Notes: a model not told the origin generated them from the sequence alone. A stretch of DNA of 64,000 nt from JBCCOW01 sp039025855 (GCA_039025855.1 JBCCNL010000005.1:62001-126000); one strand, 5' to 3'. Counted from the stretch's first letter, positions 8,462 through 15,247 are shown. Translations and numbers: made by a program.

Positions 8462-8535
8462 GCCACCGTACCCCAACGGTAGAGGGAGCCGGCTCAGAAC
8501 CGGTGAATGTGTAGGTTCGAATCCTGCCGGTGGTA
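8462..8535 (+). tRNA. Atypical tRNA with Leu anticodon (CAG) on a short-variable-loop body
   Basis: Acceptor gccaccg/cggtggt, D-arm cccc/gagg, anticodon stem gccgg/ccggt with loop ctcagaa (anticodon CAG) and T-loop ttcgaat. The variable region is about 6 bases, while bacterial tRNA-Leu normally carries a long variable arm. Charging identity is therefore uncertain. Confidence 0.75.
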
Positions 8536-8604
8536 TGACTTACCCGGAATGTTTGGGTGGAGGTTGATAGCTGGCTCGGTGTCATAGCCGGGCCACTTCG
8601 ATCG

Positions 8605-8678
8605 GCGGTGAAGAGAGCGGTTACTTCGCTTGGTTGAAGTCGCTTGATGCGACCGAGGTTCGAATCCTCAAGTCCGCT
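8605..8678 (+). ncRNA. tRNA-like element 1 upstream of the Ro60 gene
   Basis: It starts with GCGGTGAAG, shared with the next element, and also shares CGGTTACTTCGCT. A T-arm-like hairpin (gagg ttcgaat cctc), an internal hairpin gtcgc-ttgat-gcgac, and partial end pairing (agcgg with ccgct) are visible. No normal cloverleaf can be drawn. It could be a degraded tRNA or a Y-RNA-like tRNA mimic for the Ro60 protein encoded about 300 bases downstream. Confidence 0.4.
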
Positions 8679-8739
8679 TTCGCGGGTTCCCTGATCGATT
8701 TTTCCACGGCGTGCTTCACGGCGCGTCGTGGTTTTGGCC

Positions 8740-8806
8740 GGCGGTGAAGGACACGGTTACTTCGCTAACAAGCGCGTGGTTACAGGTTCGAGTCCTGTCG
8801 GGTCCA
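8740..8806 (+). ncRNA. tRNA-like element 2 upstream of the Ro60 gene
   Basis: Shares its 5' block with element 1 (GGCGGTGAAG and ACGGTTACTTCGCT). From 8749 it folds as an acceptor ggacacg/cgggtcc (one mismatch), a small hairpin cgct-aaca-agcg and a perfect T-arm acagg/cctgt with loop ttcgagt and discriminator A. The D-arm is missing, leaving a 58-nt tRNA mimic. Decayed tRNA or Ro-bound Y-like RNA are the alternatives. Confidence 0.4.
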
Positions 8807-8829
8807 TTGCATGTTCACGTGCAAAGCAC

Positions 8830-8856
8830 GGGCCCGTAGCTCAATGGGTAGAGCAC
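8830..8856 (+). pseudogene. 5' half of a tRNA
   Basis: gggcccg-ta-gctc-aatgggta-gagc-ac is a perfect acceptor 5' strand plus D-arm. No anticodon or T-arm follows. A later tgggccc (8907-8913) could pair with the acceptor strand, but that may be chance because GGGCCC is palindromic. It lies directly before the Ro60 gene. Confidence 0.5.
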
Positions 8857-8971
8857 GTACAACGCCGTTTCCGCCTGTTCCCCGGCCCTTTTCTGATTTC
8901 ACACTTTGGGCCCGTTGCGTGTTGCAACGGGTTGCGGGGTGTCCGGCGTACGGCCTGAAAGGAGGCGTGCG

Positions 8972-10306
8972 ATGAAGTTGAACACGTTGATGAAGCGCGG
9001 CCGTTCGCGGACGCATGAGGGCGGCCCCGCGGTCCGGATGACCGCGACGCGTGAGCTGCGTCGGGCGGTCCTGGCGTGCCTGCTGTGGGAGGACAACTTC
9101 TACGAGTCGGGCCAGTCGGTCGCGAAGCGCATTGAAGGCCTGGTGCCGAAGGTCGATCCTGAGGCGGTGGCCGCATTGGCGGTTGAGGCGCGTCATGACA
9201 TGAAGCTGCGGCACGCGCCGCTGTGGCTGGTTGTGGCGATGACGCGGTCGGCGGCGCATTTGCGTCTGGTGGGTCGGACGCTGGAGCGTGTAATCAGCCG
9301 GGCGGACGAGCCGGCCGAGTTCCTAGCGATGTACTGGGCCGAGGGTCGGAAGCCACTGGCGAACCAGGTCAAGAGGGGCTTGGCGGCGGCGCTGACGAAG
9401 TTCGACGCGTACGAGCTGGCGAAGTACGACCGGCCCGGTGCGGTTCGGCTGCGTGATGTGCTGTTTTTGACGCATGCGAAACCGAAGGACGCGACGCAGG
9501 CTGAGGCGTTCGGCAAGCTGGCGTCGGGCACGCTGGGTCCCGCGAAGACGTGGGAGGTGGCGTTGTCGGCCGGTGGCTCGGCGAAGTCGGACCGCGACAA
9601 GCGGGTCCGGTGGACCGAGCTGCTGGAGGCTCGTCGGATGGGCGGCCTGGCGGTGCTCCGGAACCTGCGGAACATGGAGCAGGCCGGCGTGAAGCCGAAG
9701 CTGATCCGTCGGGCGATCGACGAGATGCGGACCGGCCGAGTGCTGCCGATGCGGTTCGTCGCGGCGGCGCGTCATGCGCCGCGGTTCGAGCCCGCCCTGG
9801 AGCGGGCGATGGTCCGGAGCGTGTCGGAGCAGCCGATGCTGCGTGGTCATACGGCTCTGCTGGTTGACGTGTCGTACTCGATGGTCGGTGTTGCGGTCTC
9901 GAAGCATTCGGACCTGACCCGGCTGGACGCGGCGGCGGCGTTGGCGATGCTGGCGGCGCAGGCGTCGGAGTCGTGTGCGGTCTTCACGTTCTCGAACGCG
10001 GTGAAGCGGATGCCGCCGCGGCGCGGCTTCGCGCTGCGGGACGTGATCGTCAGCCAGGACCACGGCGGCACGTACCTCGGCAAGGCCGTCGCGACGGTCA
10101 ACCGGCAGGAGCGGTACGACCGGCTGATCGTGATCACCGACGAGCAGTCGCACGACCCGGTGGGTTCGCCCGACGGTCGCGGCTACCTGCTCAATGTCGC
10201 CAACTACGGGAACGCTGTGGGCTACGGCCCGTGGGTCCGGATCGATGGTTGGTCGGAAGCGGTGCTCCGGTACATCCGTGAGTCGGAGCACGCCCGGTAC
10301 GCCTGA
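8972..10306 (+). CDS. rsr: Ro60-like TROVE domain RNA-binding protein with C-terminal vWA domain
   Basis: Ro60/Rsr proteins are ring-shaped RNA chaperones that bind Y RNAs and damaged or misfolded RNA. 444 residues: N-terminal helical TROVE ring (roughly residues 1-290), then a vWA domain with the MIDAS motif DVSYS (D299, S301, S303) and a later ITDEQSHDP. The start ATG is set by a strong GGAGG at 8961-8965; upstream frame is not used. It is embedded in the tRNA array just after two tRNA-like elements, and rtcB lies 1.5 kb downstream; a Ro-RtcB pairing is known from other bacteria and from some mycobacteriophages (recalled, not checked). Confidence 0.9.
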   Translation: MKLNTLMKRGRSRTHEGGPAVRMTATRELRRAVLACLLWEDNFYESGQSVAKRIEGLVPKVDPEAVAALAVEARHDMKLRHAPLWLVVAMTRSAAHLRLVGRTLERVISRADEPAEFLAMYWAEGRKPLANQVKRGLAAALTKFDAYELAKYDRPGAVRLRDVLFLTHAKPKDATQAEAFGKLASGTLGPAKTWEVALSAGGSAKSDRDKRVRWTELLEARRMGGLAVLRNLRNMEQAGVKPKLIRRAIDEMRTGRVLPMRFVAAARHAPRFEPALERAMVRSVSEQPMLRGHTALLVDVSYSMVGVAVSKHSDLTRLDAAAALAMLAAQASESCAVFTFSNAVKRMPPRRGFALRDVIVSQDHGGTYLGKAVATVNRQERYDRLIVITDEQSHDPVGSPDGRGYLLNVANYGNAVGYGPWVRIDGWSEAVLRYIRESEHARYA

Positions 10307-10333
10307 CCCTTTCTTTTCACCCCTTACCCAAGA

Positions 10334-10357
10334 CCCGGCGGGCGCGGACCCGCCGGG
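10334..10357 (+). terminator. Hairpin after the Ro60 gene
   Basis: Perfect 9-bp GC stem CCCGGCGGG / CCCGCCGGG with a 6-base loop, followed by only a short T run (gcgctttg). Could be a weak terminator or an RNA-processing barrier between the mRNA and the next tRNA, which starts 6 bases later. Confidence 0.55.
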
Positions 10358-10363
10358 CGCTTT

Positions 10364-10436
10364 GTCGCCGTAGCCCAACGGCAGAGGCGCAGCGTCGAGA
10401 GCGCTGTCAGTGGAGGTTCGAATCCTCCCGGCGACA
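10364..10436 (+). tRNA. Atypical tRNA with Leu anticodon (GAG), short variable loop
   Basis: Acceptor gtcgccg/cggcgac is perfect; anticodon stem cagcg/cgctg with loop tcgagag, giving GAG but with C instead of T at position 33. Variable loop only 5 bases, unlike normal tRNA-Leu. T-arm ggagg/cctcc; discriminator A. Confidence 0.75.
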
Positions 10437-10454
10437 CTTTTCTCGTCTTTTGAT

Positions 10455-10526
10455 GGGGCTGTAGCTCAATCGGTAGAGCGCCCGGCTTGCACCCGGAAGA
10501 CCGGGGTTCGATCCCCCGCGGCTCCA
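10455..10526 (+). tRNA. tRNA-Ala (TGC)
   Basis: Acceptor ggggctg/cggctcc with wobbles; anticodon loop cttgcac on stem cccgg/ccgga (outer pair open); T-arm cgggg/ccccg; discriminator A; no CCA. Confidence 0.9.
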
Positions 10527-10567
10527 CTTCCCCCCTTAGCCCACCTGAAACAGAAAGGAGGCCGGCC

Positions 10568-11179
10568 ATGACACACGCGTTGGAGACTGATGTGCTGGTG
10601 CTGAACAAGCACTGGCGGGCGCTGCGGATCATCACCGTGGCCGAGGCTTTGGCCGATCTGTTTGTGGGGCGGGTTGAGGCGGTCGATGCCGAGTATCGGG
10701 CGTACGACTTCGTGTCGTGGCACGAGCTCAGCGCGTTCGCTGAGGAGTTCGAGGCGGAGCGGCACCGCTTTGTGCGGACGGTGGAGACGCCGGTCTTGGC
10801 ACCCGAGGTGGTTCGGCTGCGGCGGTTTGATCGGGTGACGCGGCCGACGCTCCGGCTGAGCCGTAAGAACGTGTACCTGCGTGACGACCACACGTGTCAG
10901 TACACGGGCAAGCGGCTGCCGAGCAGCGAGCTGAACCTGGACCACGTGGTCCCGACCTCGCGTGGCGGCAAGACGGCCTGGGACAACCTGGTCTGTTGCA
11001 GTGTTGAGGTGAACTCGCTCAAGGGGGACCGGACGCCGGAGGAGGCGGGGCTGCGGTTGATCCGACCGCCGCGTCGTCCGGAGCCGACGGAGATCCTGTT
11101 CAAGTCCCGTGCGGTGTGCCACGACTCGTGGAAGCACTTCGTCGATGCGGCGTACTGGAACACGGAGCTGCACGATTGA
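10568..11179 (+). CDS. HNH endonuclease family protein
   Basis: 203 residues. The N-terminal ~90 residues (DVLVLNKHWRALRIITVAEAL) are a domain common to one HNH family. The C-terminal HNH motif is visible as CQYTGKRL...LDHVVPTSRGG...WDNLVCC (HNH residues near 126-150), without the usual two CXXC pairs. The start is set by AGAAAGGAGG 7-8 bases upstream of the ATG. It lies between tRNA-Ala and tRNA-Pro. It may be a homing or nicking enzyme that helped build the array, or act on RNA; its target is unknown. Confidence 0.85.
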   Translation: MTHALETDVLVLNKHWRALRIITVAEALADLFVGRVEAVDAEYRAYDFVSWHELSAFAEEFEAERHRFVRTVETPVLAPEVVRLRRFDRVTRPTLRLSRKNVYLRDDHTCQYTGKRLPSSELNLDHVVPTSRGGKTAWDNLVCCSVEVNSLKGDRTPEEAGLRLIRPPRRPEPTEILFKSRAVCHDSWKHFVDAAYWNTELHD

Positions 11180-11216
11180 TTCTTTGGCCTGGCGGTCGAC
11201 GACGCCGGGCGCTTTT

Positions 11217-11290
11217 CAGAACGGAGCTCGGCTTGGCAGAGCGCCCGGTTCGGGACCGGGAGGGCGTAGGTTCGAATCCTGCCGTTCTGA
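11217..11290 (+). tRNA. tRNA-Pro (CGG)
   Basis: Acceptor cagaacg/cgttctg perfect; anticodon stem cccgg/ccggg with loop ttcggga; T-loop ttcgaat; discriminator A; no CCA. Confidence 0.92.
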
Positions 11291-11292
11291 TT

Positions 11293-11366
11293 GTGGCGGA
11301 AGCCGAAGTGGCCGAGGCAGCTGGTTGTGAGCCAGCGGGAAGCGGGTTCGAGTCCCGTCCGTCACC
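11293..11366 (+). tRNA. tRNA-His (GTG)
   Basis: Acceptor gtggcgg/ccgtcac; anticodon stem gctgg/ccagc with loop ttgtgag; T-arm gcggg/cccgt; discriminator C as in His. The -1 base is T, not the usual encoded G-1. Only 2 bases separate it from tRNA-Pro. Confidence 0.9.
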
Positions 11367-11390
11367 TTGATCTGACTGAAGGAGAACATC

Positions 11391-11621
11391 ATGAAACGTA
11401 TGGAATGGTTCGCACAGTGCCGGCTTGTCAATGGCCGATCCGCGACGATTGGTTTCATCCCGGCGAAGGCTGCGGTCGTCGGGTGTGTGGTCGAGCTCGA
11501 GATCGATGGCCGGATGCAAGCGGGTTGGCGGGTTGAGTCCGTCGGAAAGCCGATCGCCAAAGACGCGATGCGTCAGTTGGAGCGTCAACACACCAGTCAA
11601 CGCGAAGGGTCGGATATCTAG
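11391..11621 (+). CDS. Small hypothetical protein (76 aa) inside the tRNA array
   Basis: Begins MKRMEWFAQCRLVNG and has a strong AAGGAG 6 bases upstream of the ATG, so it is probably translated. No signal peptide, membrane segment or known motif. The composition (FIPAKAAVVGCVVELEIDG) suggests a small beta-rich soluble domain. It lies between tRNA-His and tRNA-Gly. Function unknown. Confidence 0.65.
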   Translation: MKRMEWFAQCRLVNGRSATIGFIPAKAAVVGCVVELEIDGRMQAGWRVESVGKPIAKDAMRQLERQHTSQREGSDI

Positions 11622-11660
11622 TTCGGGATCTGGATGGCGATTCGAGGCTTCCGGGGGGAT

Positions 11661-11734
11661 GCGTCGTGAGCTCACGTTGGTCGAGCGGTTGACTTCCAAT
11701 CAACAGGCCGCCGGTTCGATTCCGGCACGGCGCA
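11661..11734 (+). tRNA. tRNA-Gly (TCC)
   Basis: Acceptor gcgtcgt/acggcgc; anticodon stem gttga/tcaac with loop cttccaa; T-arm gccgg/ccggc; discriminator A; no CCA. Confidence 0.92.
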
Positions 11735-11798
11735 CTGGTCTATTTGAAACTTACGGGTCTGCTCGGATGCAGGCCCACTTCCGAAAGCGAGGTGTCCC

Positions 11799-13034
11799 AT
11801 GGGATACGAGATGACTGAAGGCGTGCCCGTCTGGGGCGACGCCGACGAGGGCGCGGTGAAGCAGATCCGGACGTGTCTGGCGTCCGCGCCCGAAGCCGCC
11901 GGCGGCGCGCTGATGGGCGACCACCACCTGGGCTACGCGATGCCGATCGGCGGTGTCGTGGCGTACCACGGCATGGTCTCGCCCTCGGGCGTCGGCTACG
12001 ACATCGCCTGCGGCAACAAGGCCGTACGGCTGGACGTGAAGGCGAGCGACGTGAAGCGGGACATCGGCAAGATCATGGACATGATCTTCCGTGAGGTTTC
12101 GTTCGGCGTTGGCCGGAACAACCGGGATGATGTCGACCACGAGCTGTTCGATGATGATGCCTGGGGTCTGGTGGACAGCCTGCGGATCCGTGTGCGGAAG
12201 TGCCGAGACCTGAAGCAGCTGGCTCGGCAACAGCTGGGCACGGTCGGCTCGGGCAACCACTACGTGGACCTGTTTGTGGATGAGCAGGACCGCGTGTGGT
12301 GCGGCGTGCACTTCGGGTCGCGTGGCCTGGGTCACAAGCTCGCGAAGCATTTCGTCGAGGCCGGCAACGGTGAAGACGGGATGCACGTTGCCCCGGTCGT
12401 GTTCCACGAGAAGTCGTACCTCGGCGAGTCGTACATCCGCTGCATGGAGCTTGCGGGGCGTTACGCCTACGCGGGCCGAGACTGGGTGTGCCAGAAGGTC
12501 GCCCGCCTGCTGAAGACCCGGATCGTTGAGGAGGTGCACAACCACCACAACTTCGCCTGGAAGGAAACGCACGAGATCGATGGCCACGAGCTGGAGGTCT
12601 GGGTGGTCCGGAAGGGCGCGACCCCGGCGTTCCCGGGACAGCGTGGTTTCGTGGGCGGCTCGATGGGTGACATCTCGGTCATCCTGGAAGGCGTCGAGAG
12701 TGCCGACAGTGTCAAGGCGCTGTACTCGACGGTGCACGGTGCCGGCCGGGTGATGAGCCGGACGCGTGCGGCGGGCAAGAAGCGCTGGGACAAGAAGGCC
12801 GGCGGTTTTGTCCGCAAGTCCGACGGCGAGATCACTCAGGCGATGATGGACGACTGGGTCCGGGAGGCCGGCGTCGAGCTCCGCGGTGCGGGGACCGACG
12901 AGTCGCCGCATTGCTACAAGCGTCTGCCCGAGGTGCTGCGTGCCCACGCCGACACCATCCGCATCGTCCACACGCTCACGCCGATCGGCGTGGCGATGGC
13001 GGGCGAGGACGAGTTCGATCCGTACAAGGACTGA
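11799..13034 (+). CDS. rtcB: RtcB RNA 3'-phosphate/5'-OH ligase
   Basis: Ligates RNA 3'-phosphate (or 2',3'-cyclic phosphate) ends to 5'-OH ends using GTP and Mn2+. 411 residues, normal length. Motifs in order: GDHHLGYAMPIGG (about 40-52), GVGYDIACGNK (D68, C71), GSGNHYVD (H154), HFGSRGLGH (H171), VHNHHNFAW (H249-H250), PGQRGFVGGSMG, and HGAGR with the guanylated His313. All catalytic and metal residues appear intact. No RtcA or archease gene is seen nearby. It lies after tRNA-Gly and before a long gene-free region. Its likely substrates are tRNAs broken in the anticodon loop. Confidence 0.95.
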   Translation: MGYEMTEGVPVWGDADEGAVKQIRTCLASAPEAAGGALMGDHHLGYAMPIGGVVAYHGMVSPSGVGYDIACGNKAVRLDVKASDVKRDIGKIMDMIFREVSFGVGRNNRDDVDHELFDDDAWGLVDSLRIRVRKCRDLKQLARQQLGTVGSGNHYVDLFVDEQDRVWCGVHFGSRGLGHKLAKHFVEAGNGEDGMHVAPVVFHEKSYLGESYIRCMELAGRYAYAGRDWVCQKVARLLKTRIVEEVHNHHNFAWKETHEIDGHELEVWVVRKGATPAFPGQRGFVGGSMGDISVILEGVESADSVKALYSTVHGAGRVMSRTRAAGKKRWDKKAGGFVRKSDGEITQAMMDDWVREAGVELRGAGTDESPHCYKRLPEVLRAHADTIRIVHTLTPIGVAMAGEDEFDPYKD

Positions 13035-13755
13035 GCACGTCTGCGTCCGGTACTCGGCGTCATGTTTCACACTTAACCCGCCCTGCTGCGTGAGGTCGCA
13101 GCGGGGCGATTCGTCCCGGCCCTCGGGACACCAAACCCGCTTGCCTGGTCGGGGCGGCGAGCGCGTCGTGAGGCGCGATAGAGGGAACCCGGCTCGGCTG
13201 AGCGGCGTGACAGCGTCGCAAAGATGCCGACCTGTCCGGGGGAGGATCATCGCTGTGGCAGGCGAGAAACCTCCAGCAGCCAAGGGCTTTGAGCCGTGGT
13301 GCCACCCACGGAGTGCGGGCTTGCGGAATTCGCGGATTGGGATGTCTATCGCGAAAACCGATCGATCACTATTGGACTCCGGGTGTGACGCTGTGCGTAC
13401 CGGAGATGTGGTCCTGGGAAAGCACGGGCGACCGTGCAAGGCATCACTGTGCGAGTCTGGAAGTGCCTACGGCAGCCGGGGAAACCGGGCTGCGTTTGCC
13501 CGCAAGGGATCGGCGGCGGACGTCCCAGGCGTCCAAAACCGATGGGAGCGGTGTCGGAGCCGGCCAGCTTTCGACACTTACCTCAGAACAGGCCGTGCAG
13601 TAGCGGCGTGCTGTTGCGTGCGGGTAACACCGCGACGACAGGGGCAAAGCCGATGCAGGGGCTAACCCCCCCGTGTGCAGCGTCCGACGGGCCAGGCCCG
13701 CGGGGCGATCATCGGCAAGAAGGCAAGACCTTGCGCTGAGGCCTTCTTCTTTTTC
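13035..13755 (+). ncRNA. Candidate large structured non-coding RNA downstream of rtcB
   Basis: About 700 bases without a convincing gene, inside the tRNA array and ending in a strong intrinsic terminator. Stable hairpins include CTGCG-tgaggt-CGCAG near 13082, GCACGG-gcga-CCGTGC near 13422 (GNRA-type loop) and GCAGCC...gaaa...GGCTGC near 13471-13492. Length, location beside tRNAs and density of GNRA hairpins recall giant phage or plasmid RNAs such as GOLLD or ROOL, but no sequence match to either is recognised. A decayed intron or coding remnant is the alternative. Confidence 0.45.
13717..13754 (+). terminator. Rho-independent terminator
   Basis: Perfect 8-bp stem AAGAAGGC / GCCTTCTT (13717-13724 with 13741-13748), with an inner GCAA/TTGC pairing, followed by the T-rich tract ctttttc. 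It ends whatever is transcribed from rtcB or the candidate RNA and lies 12 bases before tRNA-Lys, implying a fresh promoter or processing for the rest of the array. Confidence 0.8.
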
Positions 13756-13766
13756 GTGTTTGATTT

Positions 13767-13839
13767 GAAACGGTAGCTCAATTGGCAGAGCACCCGGCTT
13801 TTAACCGGGCGTGTGTGGGATCGTGGCCCACCCGTTTCA
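13767..13839 (+). tRNA. tRNA-Lys (TTT)
   Basis: Acceptor gaaacgg/ccgtttc; anticodon stem cccgg/ccggg with loop cttttaa; T-stem gtggg/cccac but T-loop atcgtgg, lacking the usual TTC; discriminator A. Confidence 0.88.
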
Positions 13840-13851
13840 TGGTGGGTGTGA

Positions 13852-13924
13852 TGCCCCGTAGCTCAATAGGAAGAGCGGCCGTCTTCTAAACGGCAGCGTG
13901 CGGGTTCGAGCCCCGTCGGGGCTA
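13852..13924 (+). tRNA. tRNA-Arg (TCT)
   Basis: Six clear acceptor pairs (gccccg/cggggc) with a T:T at the end; anticodon stem gccgt/acggc with loop cttctaa; T-arm gcggg/cccgt; discriminator A. Confidence 0.9.
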
Positions 13925-13947
13925 TCGACTGGTTGAGATCATCTATT

Positions 13948-14019
13948 TACACCGTAGCACAACGGTAGTGCAGCTCCCTGTTAAGGAGACGGTTGCTGGT
14001 TCAAATCCAGCCGGTGTAG
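13948..14019 (+). tRNA. tRNA-Asn (GTT)
   Basis: Acceptor tacaccg/cggtgta; anticodon loop ctgttaa; T-arm gctgg/ccagc; discriminator G as expected for Asn; no CCA. Confidence 0.92.
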
Positions 14020-14024
14020 TTGTG

Positions 14025-14348
14025 TCAGGCTTTGTGATCAGGCGTGTCGGAGTCATCCCACCCAATATTGGAATACATGTCTCTTGCTGAAATCGTGATG
14101 TCATAAAGCTTGATGCCGACCAAGAGAGAAACCGTGAACAGAAATATAGTCTGTAAGTATGCGGCCCATGTGCTGTGAGGGCGATACCCCCAGCCTTGGG
14201 GTATCGCTACCAGCCAGTACACGGTGATCACAATGACGGCTAGGGAGATGCCAACAAGTATCGCTTTTATCCACCATCGGTGACGCTTGGACAAGCCACG
14301 TTTGATTTCGGGGCTTCGAGATTGACGCCGTGCCTCATCGGTTGTCAT
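14025..14348 (-). CDS. Hypothetical protein with two membrane segments, within the tRNA array
   Basis: 107 residues from ATG 14346-14348 (an in-frame GTG precedes it). Two hydrophobic segments: AILVGISLAVIVITVYWLVA (about 30-50) and YLQTIFLFTVSLLVGI (about 66-82), with a charged N-terminus and an acidic tail (WDDSDTP). It is antisense to the array and AT-richer than its surroundings, suggesting recent transfer. No clear ribosome-binding site and no recognised family. A small membrane effector or immunity protein is only a guess. Confidence 0.55.
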   Translation of the reverse strand: MTTDEARRQSRSPEIKRGLSKRHRWWIKAILVGISLAVIVITVYWLVAIPQGWGYRPHSTWAAYLQTIFLFTVSLLVGIKLYDITISARDMYSNIGWDDSDTPDHKA

Positions 14349-14362
14349 CACCAGAATTTACT

Positions 14363-14435
14363 GCGTGCGTAGCTCAATCGGTAGAGCGGCGGATTCCAAA
14401 TCCGTCGGGTGGAGGTTCGAGTCCTTCCGCACGTG
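14363..14435 (+). tRNA. tRNA-Trp (CCA)
   Basis: Acceptor gcgtgcg/cgcacgt; anticodon stem gcgga/tccgt with loop ttccaaa; T-arm ggagg/ccttc; discriminator G as expected for Trp. Confidence 0.9.
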
Positions 14436-14505
14436 TTGGGGTGGGTGCTCACGAGGAGCGTTTGACGCCGGCGGGGGTTCCGGGCCTCGCCGGTGGGGAG
14501 GTTTT

Positions 14506-14576
14506 GCAGCCGTGGTCCAGTGGTAAGACGCTGCTATGCCAAGGCGGAGACGCGGGTTCGATCCCCGCCGGCTGCA
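14506..14576 (+). tRNA. tRNA-Gly (GCC)
   Basis: Acceptor gcagccg/cggctgc perfect; anticodon stem ctgct/ggcgg (two G:T wobbles) with loop atgccaa; T-arm gcggg/cccgc; discriminator A. Confidence 0.88.
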
Positions 14577-14624
14577 TTCACGTTGGCCCCTGGGGTTGCT
14601 TCATCGACCTGCTCTTTCTTTTTA

Positions 14625-14696
14625 GCCGGGTGGCCGAATGGCGAAGGCGGCGCACTGCAAGGGCGCATCACGCGGGTTCGATTCCCGCACCCGCCC
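14625..14696 (+). tRNA. tRNA-Cys (GCA), degenerate
   Basis: Anticodon loop ctgcaag gives GCA, but the closing stem pair is A:G and the acceptor gccgggt/acccgcc has one C:C mismatch. Discriminator is C rather than the U expected for Cys. T-arm gcggg/cccgc is intact. May be poorly functional. Confidence 0.72.
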
Positions 14697-14715
14697 TCCC
14701 CCCGGCTTATCTGAA

Positions 14716-14808
14716 GGAAGGTGAACGGCGGGTCGGCCGCCGCCCCGGCTGCTAACCGGGTGGGACGCGCTTGATCGCGGGTCTGTGGATCGTGCCCACC
14801 GCCTTCCG
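14716..14808 (+). tRNA. tRNA-Ser (GCT)
   Basis: Class II: acceptor ggaaggt/gccttcc, anticodon stem cccgg/ccggg with loop ctgctaa, a long variable arm, and a T-arm gtgg/ccac with unusual loop atcgtgc. Discriminator G as expected for Ser. Confidence 0.85.
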
Positions 14809-14823
14809 CTTGTGTTCTGTTTG

Positions 14824-14894
14824 GCCCCGTGAGTCGGATGGCATGACGCCGGCCTCTCAAGCCGGAGGACCGGGATCGAAACCCGGACGGGGTG
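14824..14894 (+). tRNA. tRNA-Glu (CTC)
   Basis: Acceptor gccccgt/acggggt; anticodon stem ccggc/gccgg with loop ctctcaa; T-stem ccggg/cccgg with loop atcgaaa (A at position 54); discriminator G. Confidence 0.88.
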
Positions 14895-14931
14895 TTTGGA
14901 TGGATGGCCGCATGACGTAGGCGGCACGACA

Positions 14932-15019
14932 GGAAGGTGAAGCCCGCCGATGGGGCGGCCCCCGTCTCGAAAACGGGTGGAGCCGGTGACGGCTTGGGGT
15001 TCGAGTCCTCCGCCTTCCG
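14932..15019 (+). tRNA. tRNA-Ser (CGA)
   Basis: Class II: acceptor ggaaggt/gccttcc, identical to the other tRNA-Ser here; anticodon stem cccgt/acggg with loop ctcgaaa; long variable arm; T-loop ttcgagt; discriminator G. Confidence 0.87.
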
Positions 15020-15051
15020 CTTGTGAAACTTGGATGCCAATTAGAACACAC

Positions 15052-15133
15052 GAGGTGGTTGGGCATGGGCAGGCCCCGCTGTTTGTAACGCAGCCGTCGC
15101 GAGACCTTGGCGGTTCGACTCCGTCCCACCTCA
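15052..15133 (+). tRNA. tRNA-Tyr (GTA)
   Basis: Class II: acceptor gaggtgg/ccacctc; anticodon stem gctgt/gcagc with loop ttgtaac; medium-long variable arm; T-arm ggcgg/ccgtc; discriminator A as expected for Tyr. Confidence 0.88.
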
Positions 15134-15155
15134 TTGCTGGTTGTTTGGACATGAC

Positions 15156-15227
15156 GACGCCGTAGATCAATGGCAGATCGCCGGGCTTTCAATCCGGAGG
15201 TTGCGGGTTCGAGCCCCGTCGGCGTTA
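15156..15227 (+). tRNA. tRNA-Glu (TTC)
   Basis: Acceptor gacgccg/cggcgtt; D-stem gatc/gatc; anticodon loop ctttcaa; T-arm gcggg/cccgt; discriminator A. Confidence 0.9.
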
Positions 15228-15247
15228 TTCGGCTCAGCGATAGGGAC

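Noticed and set aside
13035..13755. Group II intron, tmRNA or RNase P RNA as an explanation of the gap after rtcB
   Set aside because: No domain V-like hairpin, no tRNA-like ends with a tag frame and no conserved RNase P core could be found by eye; kept only as an unassigned RNA candidate.
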